Positions 24,656 to 33,744 are shown, counted from the stretch's first letter. The stretch is 64,000 nt of DNA from Candidatus Latescibacterota bacterium (GCA_022826515.1 JAJDUT010000082.1:1-64000); one strand, 5' to 3'. Translations and numbers: made by a program. Notes: a model not told the origin generated them from the sequence alone.

Positions 24656-26729
24656 GCCCCAATCGCCAAGTGCGGCCCGCAGCGGGTTCAAAAAAGCGCC
24701 CGCCAAAGGCATTGGGAACCACTGAGCCGTTGTACCGGGCATCAAACAGGTTATCGACCGCGACAAAGGGCCTCGCTGCGCGATAGTCGATTCCCAAGCG
24801 CAGATCAACTCGCAAATACGCGAGGTTGAAAAACTCGTCGGACGCGGCCTCGCTGCCGGGCGGCGGGCCGTTGAAATCGTTGGCCCAGTAGCGGCCGACC
24901 CGCTCTAATTCAACCTCGGCAAACAGGCCCTGCGGACTGTCGTAGCTCAGCGCGGCGAAGAGCCGGTGGCGCGGCACGCCCGGTACCTCGTTACCAGCGA
25001 GCTGAACAAGTTCGTCCCCGTCCTCGACCTCGTAGTCCTCAAAAACATAGTCGCCAAAAGTGTACGCGAGGGTGGTCCGCAACCCAGAGAGCGGCATCGC
25101 CGACAGCGACAGTTCCAACCCCCGATTGCGCGCCTGACCGGCGTTGCGAAAATAAATCTCCTCGCTGTCTTCGCTCTCGACCTGAAAGGGAATCAGCGCG
25201 TCGGCGATCTGGAGTTGATACAAGGCCACCTCCAGATCCAAGCGCCCCCGGCGCACGTGGCGGCGCAAGCCCGTCTCCAATCCGAGGACGCGCTCAGGGT
25301 CTAAATCCGGGTTGAAGCCGCCCTCGCCGCTGGGCCGATTGCCCAACTCAGAGGTGGTAGGCGTCTGGAAGGCCGTGGCAACATGGGCGTACCAACGCGA
25401 GAAGGGATCGAGGCGGTACACCACACCCACCATCGGACTGAACTGATCCATGTCGCGCGACTGGTCGTCCACGGCAAATCGGTAGCGGTCGTAGCGGCCT
25501 CCTACGGTCGCAGTCAACGCATCACCCAAATCTCGCTCCAAGGAGACAAAGGGGCCAAAACTCCGCACCTGTTCCTCTTGATCCACCTGCTCCGCGCCGT
25601 ACTTCACGAGTTCAAATACGCGCTCGTCTTCTACGCGCACGCCCTCGGGCAAGCCCTCGTTGGCAAACTCGCGGCGGTCGTCGCGCTGGAAGTCCAAGTC
25701 GAGGCCGGTCACAAGGCGCGTACCAGCCCAAGCAAATTGGTGCTCAGTGCGCAAGCCGCCGGCGCGGCGGTCAAGTTCGACAATACGGCCCGGAATGGGG
25801 TTTTTGAGCGCGCGACCAACACCGTATAGCACGAAGCTCGACGCGCGGTGGTGCGGCGCGTGCGGCGGGCGATATTCGAGACGAATGCCGCCTTGGCCTT
25901 GGCGCACCTGCTTGGATGCCCCCTGCCCTACCACGAATCCGCGTGCGCTGCGCGGACGGTCGCGGGCAGCTTCCGCGTCGAGCGAACTCGGATTGAACAA
26001 GTAAGGAGCATCGTACAAATGCAGCAGAAGCGTCAACTCAGTATTAGAGGTGAGGGCATGACCGACGAGTGCGTTGAGGCCGCGAGCGCGGGCATCGGCG
26101 TGGTCGCGGTAGCCCTCGCTACGCAAGTCGTACAAGCTGGCGAACGCGTGAGTATTATCAGCTCGTCCTGCAAGGCTCGTCTGCGCGCGGAACAGGCCGT
26201 TGCTGCCGGCGATCAAGCGCGGCTCCACGCGCCAAGCCGCCTCGGCCGGAGCTTGGGTGTGGGCCGCGAGTACGCCGCCGCCCGCATTGCCGTACAGCGA
26301 CGAGCTCGGCCCGCGCAAAATCTCAATGCGGCCCGTTGAACCCAAGTCGAGGTTGTTGAGCTGGCTTTGGCCGTCGGGCATAGTCAGGGGGATGCCGTCG
26401 AGCAAGACCTTGATCCCGCGAACGCCAAACGCCGCGCGTGCGCCCAAGCCTCGCACACTGAGCCGATCGCCTTGAGACAGGTTGTGGCGGTTGGCGATAA
26501 ACAGCCCAGGCACCGGACGCAGCGACTCGGCCAGCGAGAGTCCAGGCCGCGCGCGCCCGACCTCCGCGATCACGGTCGTAGCCAGCGGCAGGTCAAATCC
26601 CTCGCGGGGCGCGCGTGTCGCCGTGATTTCGATGGGGGGCATTTGGTAGCGGGGTTCAGGATCGTCGGCGCGAGCGGCTGCGGCGATCAGGATTAGCGAT
26701 AGGCACTGGATTAACTGATTTTTTTTCAT
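24633..26729 (-). CDS. TonB-dependent outer-membrane receptor
   Basis: 698 residues. A signal peptide (QCLSLILIAAAARA) leads to a TonB-box-like segment MPPIEITATRAPR, then the plug domain with SVRGLGARAAFG, VLLDGIPLTMPDGQ and IEILRGPSSSLYGNAGGG, and a beta-barrel of about 22 strands. It would import a siderophore, cobalamin, sugar or similar substrate using the ExbB/ExbD/TonB system encoded at 52999-55102. Start ATG 26729. It ends convergent with the rRNA methyltransferase (23-base overlap). No adjacent transporter or substrate-binding gene was seen. Confidence 0.92.
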   Translation of the reverse strand: MKKNQLIQCLSLILIAAAARADDPEPRYQMPPIEITATRAPREGFDLPLATTVIAEVGRARPGLSLAESLRPVPGLFIANRHNLSQGDRLSVRGLGARAAFGVRGIKVLLDGIPLTMPDGQSQLNNLDLGSTGRIEILRGPSSSLYGNAGGGVLAAHTQAPAEAAWRVEPRLIAGSNGLFRAQTSLAGRADNTHAFASLYDLRSEGYRDHADARARGLNALVGHALTSNTELTLLLHLYDAPYLFNPSSLDAEAARDRPRSARGFVVGQGASKQVRQGQGGIRLEYRPPHAPHHRASSFVLYGVGRALKNPIPGRIVELDRRAGGLRTEHQFAWAGTRLVTGLDLDFQRDDRREFANEGLPEGVRVEDERVFELVKYGAEQVDQEEQVRSFGPFVSLERDLGDALTATVGGRYDRYRFAVDDQSRDMDQFSPMVGVVYRLDPFSRWYAHVATAFQTPTTSELGNRPSGEGGFNPDLDPERVLGLETGLRRHVRRGRLDLEVALYQLQIADALIPFQVESEDSEEIYFRNAGQARNRGLELSLSAMPLSGLRTTLAYTFGDYVFEDYEVEDGDELVQLAGNEVPGVPRHRLFAALSYDSPQGLFAEVELERVGRYWANDFNGPPPGSEAASDEFFNLAYLRVDLRLGIDYRAARPFVAVDNLFDARYNGSVVPNAFGGRFFEPAAGRTWRLGLSAAVGR

Positions 26730-26763
26730 AGCATTATTATGACGTTACGCATTGTTTCTTCCC

Positions 26764-26792
26764 TGTCATGCTGAGCGGAGCGAAGCATCCCA
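26764..26792. repeat. REP-like element of the TGTCATGCTGAGCG type
   Basis: TGTCATGCTGAGCGGAGCG followed by AAGCATCCCA. Half-palindromic: ATGCT and AGCAT flank GAGCGGAGCGA. I recall near-identical sequences as dispersed elements in several unrelated bacterial genomes. One copy is visible, in the gap between the TonB receptor and the lipoprotein gene. Confidence 0.55.
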
Positions 26793-26873
26793 TACCTAAG
26801 AAGCCGTACATAATCAGTTTCTAAAGAACACCACGAAGAAATACAGACGCAAACCGGGAATTAGGACCAAGCC

Positions 26874-27320
26874 ATGAGCATGAGAATCGCCCTACTGCTG
26901 TTGCTAGGCGGATGCTTTGCCGCAGAGGACGGACCAAGCGGCGCAGTAGAAGCCCTCCGCAGCGAGGTGGAGTTTGTCGAGGACGCGGGATTAGAGGGCA
27001 GCGTGTCGATCGACAGCTTGACTTGGTTGCCGTTTTTTCCAGAGCCGGGATTCGGGGGAACAGCGGAATTCGAGGGGGCCTTTGCGGCTGTGTTTAGCAA
27101 TGTCGGTGAAGAAACCGTGTGGGTGCGCTACGACTTGCGGTTTTTCGACCAAGAGGAATTCCTAATCGACGCTTTTATACCCATTGGGCAGCCGGTCGTC
27201 CTCAACGCCGGGGAAACGCGCCGCGTGGAAGGAGATTTTCTAATTCGCACCGACGACCCACGCGATTTTGAGCGACTCGCCCTGATGAGACTCGTGGCAC
27301 GCATCAGGCACCCCGAGTAG
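26874..27320 (+). CDS. Small predicted lipoprotein
   Basis: 148 residues. N-terminal MRIALLLLLGGC is a compact lipoprotein signal with lipobox LGGC, so Cys is lipidated in the envelope. The mature part is beta-rich (FAAVFSNVGEETVWVRYDLRFFDQ) with no named family recognised; a FxxG-type Ig or fasciclin-like sandwich is plausible. It is transcribed alone and ends before a perfect terminator at 27321-27345. Confidence 0.7.
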   Translation: MSMRIALLLLLGGCFAAEDGPSGAVEALRSEVEFVEDAGLEGSVSIDSLTWLPFFPEPGFGGTAEFEGAFAAVFSNVGEETVWVRYDLRFFDQEEFLIDAFIPIGQPVVLNAGETRRVEGDFLIRTDDPRDFERLALMRLVARIRHPE

Positions 27321-27345
27321 GGGCAACCCTTGGGGTTGCCCTTTT
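27321..27345 (+). terminator. Rho-independent terminator of the lipoprotein gene
   Basis: GGGCAACCC (27321-27329), loop TTG, GGGTTGCCC (27333-27341), then TTTT. A perfect 9-bp stem directly after the lipoprotein stop codon; the stem would also form from the opposite strand. Confidence 0.85.
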
Positions 27346-27359
27346 CCATCAGTCCTAAT

Positions 27360-28157
27360 TCAAAACGCCACAAAGCCCCCACAAACCGGAATGCACTGCC
27401 CAGTAACGTAATCCGACAGATCGGACGCCAAAAACTCCACCACCCGAGCGCAGTCCGCGGGCGTACCCAAGCGTCGCAGGGGAATTTGCGGCTCTAAGTG
27501 CCGGCGCGATTCCTCGCTGTTGCGGCCCTGGGCCACGGCGCGAGACGACAAAATTAGGCCCGGAGCAATGCAGTTGACGTGGATGCCATAAGGGCCTAGC
27601 TCGGCGGCGAGCACCCGCGTGTAGTGGACGATGCCGGCCTTGGCCACCTTGTAGGGCATCCCGCCGCCGTCGCGCCCGCTCCACAAGCCCGCTTGCGAGG
27701 CCACGTTGATGATTTTGCCGGATTGGACTTCCTTCATCGCCGCGCTGACCGCTTGACAGCAGTGGATGGTGGCGGTGAGGTTGATGTCCATTATGTAGCG
27801 ATAGTGGTCTTCTCCAGCCAAGGAGGCGGCTTGTTCCTCGTGCGAGCGCAAGTTGCCGCCGGCGTTGTTGACGAGTATGTCGAGGCGGCCAAAGTTATCA
27901 AGGGCCTCGGCGACCAAGGCATCTACGGCTTGGCGGTCGGTGACATCTACGGCAATGCCCACGGCGCGGCGACCGAGATTGACGACTTCGGCTTCCACGG
28001 TCTCGGCCGTGAGTTCTTCGCCGTATTCGCGGGCGGCCTGCAGGTCTATGTCGGCGATGACAATGTCCGCGCCCAAGCGGGCCAGATGGAGGACGTAAGC
28101 GCGACCCAAGCCGCGCGCGCCACCAGTGATGAGAGCTACCTTGCCTTCAAGCGACAT
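27360..28157 (-). CDS. SDR-family oxidoreductase
   Basis: 265 residues of a classical short-chain dehydrogenase. Cofactor motif TGGARGLGRAYV near residue 12, NNAGG near 96, catalytic Ser in IINVASQAG near 155, YKVAKAG near 170 and the C-terminal DYVTGQCIPVCGGF. Start ATG 28157 follows AAGGAGA; a TTG three bases upstream is possible. Substrate unknown; it resembles 3-oxoacyl reductase or sugar-alcohol dehydrogenase types. Confidence 0.87.
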   Translation of the reverse strand: MSLEGKVALITGGARGLGRAYVLHLARLGADIVIADIDLQAAREYGEELTAETVEAEVVNLGRRAVGIAVDVTDRQAVDALVAEALDNFGRLDILVNNAGGNLRSHEEQAASLAGEDHYRYIMDINLTATIHCCQAVSAAMKEVQSGKIINVASQAGLWSGRDGGGMPYKVAKAGIVHYTRVLAAELGPYGIHVNCIAPGLILSSRAVAQGRNSEESRRHLEPQIPLRRLGTPADCARVVEFLASDLSDYVTGQCIPVCGGFVAF

Positions 28158-28309
28158 CAAAAATCTCCTTTTCCCAATAATTAGGACACGACATCAATCG
28201 TCGGCAATCCACGAAGAGCCAAGAGAATTGGAGAAAACTTGCATGACAAGAGGAGCGTTTGGCAAATTAGGTGCTAGCGAATGCGCGTTACCTAACAGAA
28301 AGAGGTCGA

Positions 28310-29692
28310 ATGGCAGAGCAAATCGGTGCAATCATTGAACAGGGGCCAGAGGACTGGCAGATCGTACAACAGGACGAGCGTGGGGAAGGAAGGATTGAGC
28401 TAGAGGGTCGCTGGAAATTTGAAACTCCCGGACAAGTGGAGGTGCGCTTGGTGTGGGAGGATACAGGGGTAGCGGTTGCGGCCGGCTTGGACTGGCAGGC
28501 GGTACCGACAGCGGAGGATGGTACTTGGAAGGGTGCTTTGAAACGCATACCCGCAGGAGGGCTTTACCGGCTGGAGACGCGGTTGCGGACGGCGGACAAC
28601 CCGGCTGGGGAATGGTCGCCGCGCGGGGATATGCGGCACTTTTTGGGGGTAGGCGATTTGTGGGTGATTACCGGGCAGAGCAATTCGGCCGGATACGGGC
28701 GCGGGCCGTACGAAGATCCAGTGGAACTGGGAGTACACCTGTTTAGGAACAGCGAGCACTGGGCACTGGCGACGCACCCGATGAACGAATCAACGGATAC
28801 TCAACACGCAGTGAACCGCGAGGCCGCCAACCCAGGGCATTCGCCCTACCTGCAATTTGGCCGCACGCTCAAAAGGGTGCTCGCGCACCCAGTGGGCTTG
28901 GTACAGACGGCATTGGGAGGCTCTCCGCTCACTCGTTGGAACCCTGGCGAGCCTGGGGCGGCGGACTTGTTCGACAATATGGTGCAGTGCGTGGACAAGG
29001 TAGGTGGAAAGGTGCGGGGGATTGTGTGGTACCAAGGAGAAAGCGATGCGGGCACCGACGCGGACGCCACCAGTTACGCGCAGCGGTTCCAGCAAGCAGT
29101 CGCCGCTTGGCGGGAGGCCCTTGCCGACGCGGAGTTGCCGGTGCTCACCGTGCAGCTAAACCGCGTGTACCAACCCGCCGACCCGGATGCCGATCGGCAC
29201 TGGAGCCAAGTGCGCGAGGCCCAGCGGCAGGTGGCGCGGCAAGTGCCGAGCATAGGCGTGGTGCCCGCGCTCGACTTGCCGCTTGCCGATCTGATCCACA
29301 CCAGCCCCGCCGGCAACATGCTCTTGGGCGAGCGGTTGGCGCAGGCGGCTTTGGGTCTGGTCTATGGCCAAGCAGTAGCTTGGCAAGCACCGGATTTAGC
29401 GGCGGCCCGGCGGCGGGAGGACCGCGTCGAATTGGAGTTTACTGCCGTCGAGAGCCGGATGGACAGCATTGACCTAGAGGCCAATAGCTTCCGGGTCGAG
29501 GATGAAGCCGGCGAAGTGCCAGTCGCAGCAGTGGTCTATCCCCAAGATCATCGCGTCGAACTGGTTTTGGAGCGGCCCCTGCAAGGGGTGGCTAAAGTCC
29601 ACGGCGGCTACGGCAAGGATCCAGCGACCGTGCCAGCGGATATGGAGCGATTCTTGCCCATGTTGGGCTTTTGGGGCGTGGAGATTGTCTGA
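28310..29692 (+). CDS. SASA-family esterase (sialate O-acetylesterase-like)
   Basis: 460 residues of the SASA/SGNH-hydrolase superfamily. Catalytic Ser is in VITGQSNSAG, the oxyanion Gly and Asn follow (TALGGSPLTRWN), YQGESDAG is a conserved block, and the Asp-His dyad is DLIHTSPAGNMLLGERL. N-terminal residues 20-130 are a beta-sandwich ahead of the hydrolase, and residues 370-450 a second sandwich. No signal peptide, so cytoplasmic, unlike many sialate esterases. Likely substrate: acetylated sugar or xylan-type oligosaccharide. ATG 28310 follows AGAGG. It is coupled to the next gene by ATGA at 29692. Confidence 0.82.
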   Translation: MAEQIGAIIEQGPEDWQIVQQDERGEGRIELEGRWKFETPGQVEVRLVWEDTGVAVAAGLDWQAVPTAEDGTWKGALKRIPAGGLYRLETRLRTADNPAGEWSPRGDMRHFLGVGDLWVITGQSNSAGYGRGPYEDPVELGVHLFRNSEHWALATHPMNESTDTQHAVNREAANPGHSPYLQFGRTLKRVLAHPVGLVQTALGGSPLTRWNPGEPGAADLFDNMVQCVDKVGGKVRGIVWYQGESDAGTDADATSYAQRFQQAVAAWREALADAELPVLTVQLNRVYQPADPDADRHWSQVREAQRQVARQVPSIGVVPALDLPLADLIHTSPAGNMLLGERLAQAALGLVYGQAVAWQAPDLAAARRREDRVELEFTAVESRMDSIDLEANSFRVEDEAGEVPVAAVVYPQDHRVELVLERPLQGVAKVHGGYGKDPATVPADMERFLPMLGFWGVEIV

Positions 29693-30408
29693 TGATTAGG
29701 ATACGCGCAAGCATCTTATCGGTTGCCCTGCTGTTCGGCAGCGCTGGGGCGCAAGCGAATCTGGTAGGTTCCTGGGAGGGCTGCCAGAGCGAGTTTGGCT
29801 CGTTCGTAGAGCACTTCTATATCGAGTTCAATAGCGATGGGCGCTTCCGCCGCGTGGCGCTCCGGGACGATTCCGAGCGACCGGTGACGGAAAATCAAGG
29901 CCAGTACGAAGCCGCTGACGGCATTGTTACCCTGCGCTATACCGCCAACGTCAGCGGGGTGCTGGCCGAACAAAGCGAGACGGTGCCCTTCCAGCTAGAG
30001 GACGATACCCTGTATTGGGGAGCCGAACCCGCAATCGCCTTGGTGCGAGCACAGGAACTAGGCGACGAACTGTTGGGTCGGTGGGGCATCGTCAATTTTG
30101 CCGATGGAACGCTGGCCGGACACGTGGTCTTCCGGGCCGATGGGACCTACGAGCTAGAATTGGGCGGCGTCGGTCAGAGCGGGGTGTGGTCGCGAGCGGG
30201 GTCGGGCGTAGTCCACTGGCCGACCGAGGCCGATGAAGCCGGGGTCGTCGGGTTGCCGGCGGTGTGGACCAATGTGCGCGTCGAGGGCGACCAACTCTTC
30301 TACGACATCGCCTGTAGTTTCACCGTTGAGGCCGTACGGTTGGCTACGGCTGTGGCGGAGGTGTCTTGGGGGGCGATCAAGCGCCGTCTCGCAGGCCCGC
30401 CAAAATAG
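29692..30408 (+). CDS. Secreted beta-rich protein with two lipocalin-like repeats
   Basis: 238 residues. Signal peptide ending near SAGAQA, then two similar beta units: LVGSWEGCQ followed by DGRFRRV, and LLGRWGIVN followed by DGTYELEL, each near 100 residues apart. This pattern resembles lipocalin-like or DUF4488-type folds often secreted to the periplasm. Start ATG 29692 overlaps the esterase stop by one codon, so the two are coupled. Its C-terminus overlaps the convergent Gfo/Idh gene by 32 bases. Confidence 0.7.
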   Translation: MIRIRASILSVALLFGSAGAQANLVGSWEGCQSEFGSFVEHFYIEFNSDGRFRRVALRDDSERPVTENQGQYEAADGIVTLRYTANVSGVLAEQSETVPFQLEDDTLYWGAEPAIALVRAQELGDELLGRWGIVNFADGTLAGHVVFRADGTYELELGGVGQSGVWSRAGSGVVHWPTEADEAGVVGLPAVWTNVRVEGDQLFYDIACSFTVEAVRLATAVAEVSWGAIKRRLAGPPK

Positions 30409-31330
30409 CCGTCGCAAGCTCCATCGTCGCGATGGCCTCGTCCAAGTCCGCAGCCGGTGGGCCGATGGGCCGACCGGCCTTGATGCAGTCGAAAAAATGG
30501 GCCGCTTGGGCTAGAGTGCTGTCCACGCCCTCCTTTTGCAAGTGCTTGCGCTCCCCGTCGCAGACCAACTCGCAGGTGGAAATCCCCTCTATATAGGCCG
30601 AGATGTCGCGGCCGTGGATTTCGTAGCGCTCTAGGCGGGCGTCGGTGGTGTAGTTGGCGCAAATCTGGGCGACGCAGTCGTTCTCAAAGACGACTAACGC
30701 GGCGTGGACGTCCTTGTAGGCGGATGCGCGCCGGACGAAGCTATTTACTTCGGCGACCGGCGCTCCACCCAAGTGGCGCACCAGATCAATCGCGTGGATC
30801 GGGCTTTCGAGCAGCATGTTGTCCATGACGATTTCGGGAAAGCGGCCACCGGCGATAAAACCGCTCATGCTCTTGTGGAACTCACCGACTAGCTGGTAGA
30901 TCGGGCCGCGAGACTCAATCTCCTCGCGCACCTGCAAAACCAGCGGATCAAAGCGGCGATTCCAGCCGACCATGCCACGGGCACCGCTGGCCTCAGCAGC
31001 CTCTTTGAGCGCGCGGGTCTGGTCCAAGCTCATACCCGGCGGCTTCTCCAGCAGGGTGTCAATACCTCGCTCCAAACACGGCAGGGCCGCCTCGGCATTG
31101 AGATGGGCCGGAGTAGCGACGATCGCCGCGACCAATTCCTCGGCGTTGAGCATGGCCTCGACATCCGCGTAACGGCGCTCAATCCCCCACTCGTCGCCCA
31201 CCTGTTCGCGGCTTGCCACAACCGGATCGCAGACAGCGACCAACTCGACGTCCTCCAGCGCGTGCAGGGCACGCACATGGCCGCGACCGCGACCGCCGCA
31301 GCCGATTAATCCAACAGGTATATTCGCCAT
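30377..31330 (-). CDS. Gfo/Idh/MocA-family oxidoreductase
   Basis: 317 residues. Rossmann motif VGLIGCGGRGRGH and catalytic TLLEKPPGMS near residue 97. Start ATG 31330 after AAAGGAG. This third family member in the window is not closely similar to the other two beyond shared motifs. It stands alone in its transcript; the neighbouring genes read the opposite way. Confidence 0.87.
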   Translation of the reverse strand: MANIPVGLIGCGGRGRGHVRALHALEDVELVAVCDPVVASREQVGDEWGIERRYADVEAMLNAEELVAAIVATPAHLNAEAALPCLERGIDTLLEKPPGMSLDQTRALKEAAEASGARGMVGWNRRFDPLVLQVREEIESRGPIYQLVGEFHKSMSGFIAGGRFPEIVMDNMLLESPIHAIDLVRHLGGAPVAEVNSFVRRASAYKDVHAALVVFENDCVAQICANYTTDARLERYEIHGRDISAYIEGISTCELVCDGERKHLQKEGVDSTLAQAAHFFDCIKAGRPIGPPAADLDEAIATMELATAILAGLRDGA

Positions 31331-31486
31331 AGATAGCTCCTTTTATGTAGATCCTGAGCGCCGGGTAACGCAGCCCAGCCCACTAGTTGAGCCAAAAGGA
31401 ATAGAGCTTGAAAATAATCCGACGATCACCCCAGCCCTTTTGTTGTCTAGCACCGACAGCACAGGCACGCGCTGATCGAACGTTCT

Positions 31487-31977
31487 TTAGTTTCCCTCTC
31501 CAGATAGCTCAAGTGCGTACTGTTTAATTTCAATAGATATCCACATACCGGCGTCAATGAGTTGCTCAAGCAAGGGGGCGATCTTTGGAATTAGGTTCTG
31601 TTCTTTGGCACGCATCAAGATGCCAATGGTGCCTATGACGTGTAACCCTAGTGTTTCAGCGGCATAGCGTGATCTAGATCATCTAGAATTATTCGGTCAG
31701 CCGATGTTTCTCTTGCCAATAGAATTGATGCACACTCACCATCGCCCAAGGATTTTAACTCGATTGGAATGGAATGGCTATCAGGTTTTTCAATGGTGAT
31801 CCAAGAATAGTCCGTTATGTTTGGAACCAAATACCCTGTTGATTTTCCCCGATTTAATTCTTGTTCAACAGCATCAGCAACTATAACTTCATCAAAGAGT
31901 GTCTGGAGAATATCCAATTGGCCGATGCGAAAAAGATACTGTAGTGCAGATGTATCAACCACGCATCTTTCTGGCAC
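31487..31977 (-). pseudogene. PIN-domain toxin, frameshifted (UPF0175-PIN locus)
   Basis: A DUF3368-type PIN nuclease partner of the upstream UPF0175 antitoxin. The frame from 31977 reads VVDTSALQYL (first acidic residue), ADAVEQEL, GDGECASI and IILDDLD, then stops at 31648. The expected C-terminus is intact in another frame immediately after: ETLGLHVIGTIGILMRAKEQ and onward to a stop at 31487. A single missing base near 31671 (codons GAT CAC where GAT xCA CGC is expected) would rejoin them. So either a recent loss-of-function mutation or a sequencing error. Confidence 0.78.
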
Positions 31978-32227
31978 TCTCGAAGTCCTTTTTCAACTCT
32001 TCGCGGGTCAAATTCGCAACAGGGACCTTGTACGACTTCAAAATATCGAAAAAAGCTACTCTGCCTAGGCCAGCGAGTTCTGCGGCTCGCCCTGAGGATA
32101 AGCGACCAATTTCATAAAGCTTTGCTGCCAAAAGTATTCGTGCTTCCTGTGCAAATTCATCAGGGGTTTCTTTTAGCGCATTCAGGATGTTGGCAGGGCA
32201 TTCAATCTTTATATCTACAGACGACAT
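31955..32227 (-). CDS. UPF0175-family antitoxin
   Basis: 90 residues of the UPF0175 family, DNA-binding antitoxins that pair with DUF3368/PIN toxins. The middle helices (LAAKLYEIGRLSSGRAAELAG) and RVAFFDILKSY are the family core. Start ATG 32227 follows GGAGG. It overlaps the toxin start by 23 bases, usual for the operon. It likely represses its own promoter. The partner toxin is broken, so it may now act alone. Confidence 0.8.
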   Translation of the reverse strand: MSSVDIKIECPANILNALKETPDEFAQEARILLAAKLYEIGRLSSGRAAELAGLGRVAFFDILKSYKVPVANLTREELKKDFESARKMRG

Positions 32228-32421
32228 CTTGGGCCTCCGACGGGCGGCGAGGGCGGTTATGCCTTAGCTTACATCAGAAAACATACGGGGGAGATAAAGG
32301 CGTTGTCAACGGAGCATTTAGTGCAGCAGTAAGCCTGTCGTTGGTCGGGATGCGATCTTGAAAACTATCGACAGCAAGGACTTCTGGTAGGGCCATAAAC
32401 GCCGCTTTCCCACCAAAGCAA

Positions 32422-32451
32422 AACGGGCTACGTCTTTTGACGTAACCCGTT
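32422..32451 (-). terminator. Strong hairpin terminator after tRNA-Arg
   Basis: AACGGGCTACGTC (32422-32434), loop TTTT, GACGTAACCCGTT (32439-32451). A 13-pair stem with one mismatch. It lies just downstream of the leftward tRNA-Arg; on that strand TTTTG follows the stem, and on the other strand TGTTTTT, so it may work both ways. Confidence 0.75.
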
Positions 32452-32459
32452 GTTTTTAA

Positions 32460-32536
32460 TGGCGCACCCACAGGGACTCGAACCCCGAACCTTCTGATCC
32501 GTAGTCAGGTGCTCTATCCAATTGAGCTATGGGTGC
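32460..32536 (-). tRNA. tRNA-Arg (anticodon ACG), CCA encoded
   Basis: Acceptor GCACCCA pairs with TGGGTGC, D-arm AGCTCAATTGGATAGAGC, anticodon loop CTACGGA (ACG read at positions 34-36), T-arm GGTTCGAGTCC region. Discriminator G is followed by encoded CCA. One C-A mismatch is seen at the top of the anticodon stem. Confidence 0.9.
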
Positions 32537-32574
32537 AAAGCAGTGTTATAAAATAGACGCCGCCCCCACACTCG

Positions 32575-33744
32575 TCAAGGTGCGAACCCCTCGGACAAAG
32601 CCTCCAAATACTTGTAACCCGACCCCGTATTGAAGAGCACCACGCGCTCGTCCGGGGCCACTAGTCCCTGCTCCTTGAGCTTGATTAGGGCCGCTAGCGT
32701 TGCCCCGCCTTCGGGCGCGGGAAAAATGCCCGCGTGCGCCGCCATACTGTGCGAATGCGCGAGCAATTCCTCGTCGCTGACGGCAATGGCAGTGCCGCCG
32801 CTTTCCCGCAAAACCTGCAACATCAGAAAGTCGCCGACCGCACTGGGGACGCGCAGACCCGAAGCCACAGTGTGCGCGTCTTCCCACGCTTGGGCGGCTT
32901 CATCGCCTTGGGCAAAAGCCCGCACAATCGGCGCACATCCCTCGGCCTGCACCGAGATCATCCGCGGCCGGTGCTCGCCAATCCAGCCGAGTTGCTCCAA
33001 CTCGGCGAATGCCTTCCACATCCCGATCAGCCCCGTGCCCCCGCCAGTGGGATAAATCACCACGTCGGGCAGGGACCAATCCATCTGCTCGGCCAGCTCA
33101 TAGCCTAGCGTTTTCTTGCCCTCAATGCGGTACGGCTCCTTGAGCGTCGATACCTCAAACCACCCCTCGGCTTCCTTGCGCTCGCCGACGATGCGGCCGC
33201 AATCGCTGATTAGCCCGTCAACCAACTCGACCTCGGCACCGCAAGACCGACACTCGGCGACAAAGGCCGGCGGCGTATCGCGGGGCATAAAGACAATCGT
33301 CGGCAGACCACAGGCGGCCGCGTAGGCTGCCATCGCGCCACCGGCATTGCCCGCGGTGGGGATGGCCAGCTTTTGCGCACCGCGCGCGCGGGCGCAAGTG
33401 ACGGCAGCCGAGAGGCCGCGCGCCTTGAAGGAGCCGGTGGGATTGGGAGATTCGTCCTTGATGTAGAGCTGAGAAAAGCCCGCCCAGCGACCTAAGCGCT
33501 CCGGGCGCAGTAACGGGGTGAAGCCCTCGCCGAGAGAGACGATTTCCTCGGGCGTGCGGATGGGCATGACTTCCCGGTAGCGCCACATCGTCGGCGGGCG
33601 GGTACTGAGCGCGGCGCGGGTCAGCTCGCGGCCAGCCCGGTCGAGGTCGTAGCGGGCGAGGAGGGGCGCACCGACCTCCGACAGGTTCTGCAACACGTCG
33701 GCGTCGTAGCGCGCGCCCGTACGGGAGCACTCTAAATGCGTCAT
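32575..33744 (-). CDS. thrC: Threonine synthase
   Basis: 389 residues of a PLP-dependent enzyme that turns O-phosphohomoserine into threonine. N-terminal CSRTGARYDADVLQNLSE is the cofactor-family lead found in the longer ThrC type, PNPTGSFKARG contains the PLP lysine, and PTAGNAGGAMAAYAAA and PTGGGTGLIGMWKAF bind phosphate and PLP. ATG 33744 overlaps the nadD stop by four bases (TCAT at 33741-33744), so they are coupled. A GTG at 33750 is possible. Confidence 0.92.
   Translation of the reverse strand: MTHLECSRTGARYDADVLQNLSEVGAPLLARYDLDRAGRELTRAALSTRPPTMWRYREVMPIRTPEEIVSLGEGFTPLLRPERLGRWAGFSQLYIKDESPNPTGSFKARGLSAAVTCARARGAQKLAIPTAGNAGGAMAAYAAACGLPTIVFMPRDTPPAFVAECRSCGAEVELVDGLISDCGRIVGERKEAEGWFEVSTLKEPYRIEGKKTLGYELAEQMDWSLPDVVIYPTGGGTGLIGMWKAFAELEQLGWIGEHRPRMISVQAEGCAPIVRAFAQGDEAAQAWEDAHTVASGLRVPSAVGDFLMLQVLRESGGTAIAVSDEELLAHSHSMAAHAGIFPAPEGGATLAALIKLKEQGLVAPDERVVLFNTGSGYKYLEALSEGFAP

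Noticed and set aside
28271..28309. Upstream extension of the SASA gene
   Set aside because: ATG 28310 has AGAGG at a proper distance; the extension lacks one and has no family match.
32274..32471. Leftward frame over the tRNA-Arg region
   Set aside because: It starts inside the tRNA gene and runs through the terminator hairpin; no coding support.
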